Source: Sulfurospirillum_A sp029027265 (GTDB lineage Bacteria; Campylobacterota; Campylobacteria; Campylobacterales; Sulfurospirillaceae). From it: DNA of 64,000 nucleotides. The position numbers and the translations under genes are program-made. Below are positions 61,154 through 64,000 of the stretch, piece by piece. Position 1 is the first letter of the stretch. Every line of letters starts with the position of its first letter. The notes below the pieces were generated by a model, which was given only the letters and a program-made list of their open reading frames with translations, was not told where the DNA came from and did not search any database. Location: NCBI GenBank assembly GCA_029027265.1, contig CP093061.1:2728001-2792000 (forward strand). Direction: 5' to 3'.

Positions 61154-61702
61154 ATGAATATAGAAAAATACCATACATTTTGGAGCAGATTTTTAGCATT
61201 AATTATAGATGGAATTTTACTAAAACCATTAGAAATAATAGATACATATATTTTAAATGGCACAATAGAAAGCTTGGGCATCATGGCTTGGGGCATTTTT
61301 TATTCAATTATAGGAATCTTATATTATGTTTTAATGCATTATAAGTATGGGCAAACAGTAGGAAAAATGATTGTTAGAATAAAAGTCATAGATGTTTCTG
61401 AGGAACGTTTATTAAGTCTATATCAAGCATGTCTAAGAAATATACTCTCTATTCTATTGCTTCCTTTTAGTATATATATATACTATATATTAGCATTTTC
61501 AGGAAAAGATATGCCCAGTATAATTGCAGACAATCCATGGATGTCATATATGACATTTATTATATTAGCTTGGGTACTTTTAGAATTTATTACAATGCTG
61601 TTTAATGAAAAGCGTAGGGCTATACATGACCTTATCGCTGGCTCAGTGGTGATAAAACTTAATAAAAATGAGGAGATAAATTCTAACTCGCAAGAGGATT
61701 AG
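61154..61702 (+). CDS. Cassette gene: RDD-family membrane protein
   Basis: 182 residues from ATG 61154, after AAAAGGGAAA. An in-frame ATG at 61064 would add 30 residues encoded by the attC itself and is rejected. RFLALIIDGILLKPLEIIDT, YGQTVGKMIVRIKVID and RRAIHDLIAGSVVIK are RDD family signatures; about four membrane helices. Function unknown. Confidence 0.8.
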   Translation: MNIEKYHTFWSRFLALIIDGILLKPLEIIDTYILNGTIESLGIMAWGIFYSIIGILYYVLMHYKYGQTVGKMIVRIKVIDVSEERLLSLYQACLRNILSILLLPFSIYIYYILAFSGKDMPSIIADNPWMSYMTFIILAWVLLEFITMLFNEKRRAIHDLIAGSVVIKLNKNEEINSNSQED

Positions 61703-61726
61703 TATTGGTCTCGATAACCGTTAAAC
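61681..61726 (+). repeat. Probable attC site
   Basis: TTCTAAC (61681-61687) and GTTAAAC (61720-61726) fit RYYYAAC and GTTRRRY boxes 46 bases apart, around the stop of the RDD gene and before the next cassette gene. Inner pairing is weaker than in the other sites. Confidence 0.55.
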
Positions 61727-61741
61727 ACCAAAGGAATATTA

Positions 61742-62464
61742 TTGAAAAAAAATATAATGATAACTTTATTTCTAGTTATTTCTTTAGCAGCAATGCTTTT
61801 CTTTGTTCTATATGGTTCGTGGTTTATTAATTTAGTCGATATCGCGAGTCAATTTCATAATGCAAAGGGTATTCAAGAGCATATTACAAAGCATCCTAAG
61901 ATTGGACAAAATGTTAAGTTTGCTCAACCAATAGCTTATATAGTCAGGAAACAGCCAGCAATTGTACCCATAATAGCTACGACAAAATATGAATTGTTAT
62001 GGATACATCCTAAAAGTAATAGTGAAGTAATAAACCAATATATACCAAATGATACAAACTTTATAATAACTGATGTATACACTTACGAAAATATTATCAA
62101 CCAACGAAGATACTATTATGCCTTATCTGATCAAAAAGGTATGAAGTATGTAGTTAGTGAAAGTACTTTTGAAATGTTAATTAAACCAATTTATCAAGAT
62201 GCAAAAGCACCGGTAAAAATTTTTGATGATTTATATTTGAATAAAAATTATGTTGAATTAAAGTTTGTTACAATTAAGAAGAATAATTCTAGATTGAATG
62301 GAGAATATTTTAGTAAGTGTGATATTCAAAATTATTCCGTTGTAAAATGGAACCAAAAAGCTATATCTACTGTGGACTTTAATCAATTAGTCTGTTTATA
62401 TGAATATTTCTGGAATGATTTTAATAGTGAACAGTTTCCCATATCATTTGAGATTATAAAATGA
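61742..62464 (+). CDS. Cassette gene: membrane-anchored protein of unknown function
   Basis: 240 residues, TTG start after AAAGGAATATTA. One N-terminal membrane helix (MITLFLVISLAAMLFFVLYG) followed by about 210 extracytoplasmic residues, rich in Tyr, Asn, Lys and Ile and with only two Cys (SKCDIQ, LVCLYEYF). No family recognised. Confidence 0.65.
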   Translation: MKKNIMITLFLVISLAAMLFFVLYGSWFINLVDIASQFHNAKGIQEHITKHPKIGQNVKFAQPIAYIVRKQPAIVPIIATTKYELLWIHPKSNSEVINQYIPNDTNFIITDVYTYENIINQRRYYYALSDQKGMKYVVSESTFEMLIKPIYQDAKAPVKIFDDLYLNKNYVELKFVTIKKNNSRLNGEYFSKCDIQNYSVVKWNQKAISTVDFNQLVCLYEYFWNDFNSEQFPISFEIIK

Positions 62465-62470
62465 TGGAAC

Positions 62471-62537
62471 ACTTAACAAATCTAGGCACACCAATAAACG
62501 CCTCTCTGGCATTTATTGGTGCGTTCAGCCGTTGCAC
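62471..62537 (+). repeat. attC site
   Basis: ACTTAACAAATCTAGG at the 5' side and CAGCCGTTGCAC at the 3' side, 67 bases. The centre CACCAATAAACGCC (62489-62502) pairs with GGCATTTATTGGTG (62508-62521) with a single mismatch. Confidence 0.8.
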
Positions 62538-62559
62538 GATTAGTGTTCAAGGATGAAAA

Positions 62560-63027
62560 ATGATTACAATTGAAAAACTTACAGAATCAAGTGTTAAAAA
62601 AGTACGTAGAATATTTTTAGCTGATGAACAAATAAAGTTTGCAGGTACAGCTGAAGAGTTTCTGCAAAGTGGAACAGATACGATTGCTCTGCATATAATA
62701 AAACTTCATAATGAAGTGGTAGGGGTTTTTAAAATAGATATTAAGTATACATTGGGCGATGAATTTCATATCGAGAATGGGGTTGGTTTAAAAGCTTTCG
62801 CTATTGATATGAAGCATCAAGGAAAAGGCTTAGGTACATTAGCAGTAAAAGCATTATTTCCTTATCTAAAAGAAAACTATTCATCTTATAGCTTTATTTA
62901 CCTAACTGTTAATTGTAAAAATCAAGGGGCTTGGGTTTGCTACTTAAAAGGTGGCTTTCAAGATACAGGGAAACAATACATTGGTGGTGCAGCTGGTCCT
63001 CAATATATTATGCAGTTAAAAATTTAA
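62560..63027 (+). CDS. Cassette gene: GNAT acetyltransferase
   Basis: 155 residues. FAIDMKHQGKGLGTLAVKAL is the acetyl-CoA pyrophosphate loop, with the preceding GVFKIDIKYTLGDEF strand and the later FIYLTVNCKNQGAWVCYLKG motif typical of GNAT proteins. Substrate unknown. A GTGTTCAAGGATG ribosome-site region precedes the ATG. No clear attC follows it. Confidence 0.85.
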   Translation: MITIEKLTESSVKKVRRIFLADEQIKFAGTAEEFLQSGTDTIALHIIKLHNEVVGVFKIDIKYTLGDEFHIENGVGLKAFAIDMKHQGKGLGTLAVKALFPYLKENYSSYSFIYLTVNCKNQGAWVCYLKGGFQDTGKQYIGGAAGPQYIMQLKI

Positions 63028-63186
63028 GCCTCACATATAAGAGAAATAGGAGTGAAACGAGCTAGTAATTGAGAAAACTTTTAAGTTTTATTGTTGCAAG
63101 AGATGCAAACAATTTACTGGAGTTAGCCATTACTTAGCTTGTTCGTCAATACCAACGTTGTATTACACAAATATCAAGGAATCACC

Positions 63187-64000
63187 ATGATTAAAAATAT
63201 TTTAAAAACTCTTTTTTTGACAGTTATCCTAACCAAAAGTTTATTTGGACAAGAAGTCACTTTAAATAAAATGCTAGAAGTTGTTTCAAAAATTGATTCT
63301 GCAAAGTCTAGCTCAAATAATAAAAATGAATTTCAATCAATACTGCAATGGCTTGAAACAATTACAGATGAAGTACATCAAATCACAGGCAAAGATTATA
63401 GAACTCTTGTTAAGCAACAACAAGAAAAAACACTTAACTATATTGGACATAATGTTTATACCACAAATTTAGAGGATATCAATGTCAAAAGAAGTGGAAA
63501 AATTGGACATTTAAACCAAGCATTTTTATTGATTGTAGGTGATTGTGATATTTCTTTTATTAGTAATAGTATCGTATTTTGTACAGGTAATATTAAAATT
63601 TCTCATTCTGACAGTAATATTCTTATTGCTAATGGTTATATAGATATATCTCATGATGGTGGTGGACCGAGGAATAGTGGTAGTATTATCTATACTCGTG
63701 AAGATGTTGAAATAGGTCATGCTAGCAATTCTGTATTTTTATATACAAATTATATTGATGTGAGTCATATGCATGGATCAGACTGTATTAACACAAAAGA
63801 TTCAGTCACTAGTCATGGAGTTTGCAGACACTTTAAATCTAGATTACAAGAAGACTATCCAAAAAGTAAACTATATAAAATTGAAGAAAAAAACATTGAA
63901 CTTTCATATGCTTTTGACACAATATCTAAAGATTCACAAGAGGTTGCAAAATATTATTTTTATGGAATAAAAAATTTAAATTTTGAGTATGCCATTAATT
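63187..64000 (+). CDS. Secreted repeat protein, 3' end outside the window (partial)
   Basis: ATG 63187 after AAGGAATCACC; open to the window edge, 271 codons visible. Signal peptide about 1-21 (MIKNILKTLFLTVILTKSLF). From about residue 100 there are short strand-like repeats: DISFISNSIVFCTGNIKISH, SNILIANGYIDISHDGGG, VEIGHASNSVFLYTNYIDVS. This pattern suggests a small beta-solenoid. No known family. It continues the array orientation, but no attC is seen before it, so whether it is a cassette is open. Confidence 0.7.
   Translation, partial: MIKNILKTLFLTVILTKSLFGQEVTLNKMLEVVSKIDSAKSSSNNKNEFQSILQWLETITDEVHQITGKDYRTLVKQQQEKTLNYIGHNVYTTNLEDINVKRSGKIGHLNQAFLLIVGDCDISFISNSIVFCTGNIKISHSDSNILIANGYIDISHDGGGPRNSGSIIYTREDVEIGHASNSVFLYTNYIDVSHMHGSDCINTKDSVTSHGVCRHFKSRLQEDYPKSKLYKIEEKNIELSYAFDTISKDSQEVAKYYFYGIKNLNFEYAIN

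Noticed and set aside
63140..63175. Possible attC before the last gene (CAACGTTGTATT)
   Set aside because: Only a GTTGTAT-like 3' box is visible; no matching 5' box or central stem was found.
63056..63190. Short frame with a zinc-ribbon-like segment (FYCCKRCKQFTGVSHY)
   Set aside because: It could be a remnant of a zinc-ribbon protein, but there is no start codon and only one Cys pair, so it is too weak to list as a gene.
1..64000. CRISPR arrays, tRNA or rRNA genes
   Set aside because: No regularly spaced direct repeats of CRISPR type and no cloverleaf or rRNA-like sequence were noticed on either strand by eye; the dispersed TACATGTA copies are not regularly spaced.

Overview
The window is AT-rich, densely coded DNA from a member of the Campylobacterota, most likely a Sulfurimonas-like, flagellated sulfur or hydrogen oxidiser. 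Supporting signs are a futalosine-pathway mqnA, pseudaminic-acid flagellin glycosylation genes with a Maf-type protein, a small FlaC-like flagellin relative, a Campylobacterota-type flagellin and the run eno / ftsB-like / AMIN next to recA. Genus assignment is inference from gene content; no search was possible.

Layout. 1-8.4 kb: the end of a sensor kinase, then a Cu(I)/Ag(I) efflux operon (periplasmic FixH/YtkA-like protein, TolC-like channel, CusB with a fused CusF domain, CusA) and a second operon (small cytochrome c, DUF411 protein, Met/His-rich periplasmic protein). The two operons share one promoter architecture: a CCACAT-like direct repeat with an 11-bp period at a fixed distance from the -10 box. 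8.4-13 kb: a full-length phosphagen (arginine-type) kinase, a YajR-like MFS protein, a YqaA-like protein without an ATG, a thioredoxin-like gene whose first active-site Cys codon is TGA followed by a SECIS-like hairpin (a probable selenoprotein), and a Panacea-domain toxin-antitoxin-like pair. 13-30 kb: housekeeping genes (mscS, molybdopterin genes, threonine aldolase, mqnA, gdhA, upp, adk, malic enzyme, gltX, accBC). 30-45 kb: flagellin and flagellin-glycosylation island (pseB, C, F, G, a formyltransferase-like gene, pseI, further sugar and transfer genes, Maf, a 685-residue flagellin). 45-54 kb: topA, bioB, an antiporter, gltA, AMIN protein, ftsB-like, eno, recA.

54-64 kb is a chromosomal integron: intI on the minus strand, an attI/Pc region, and a plus-strand cassette array with at least six recognisable attC sites. 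Cassettes encode mostly small membrane proteins, a hotdog protein, a LysE-type exporter, an RDD protein, an MdaB-like flavodoxin-fold protein and a GNAT acetyltransferase. An IS407-group IS3 element interrupts one cassette gene and abuts the remnant of a second IS3-family element.

A palindrome, TACATGTA (often TTACATGTAA), is scattered about 40 times over 7-54.6 kb, in genes (read as Leu-His-Val) and as inverted pairs between genes. It is absent from the copper efflux operon and from the integron array, which suggests a genome-specific repeat that marks resident DNA.
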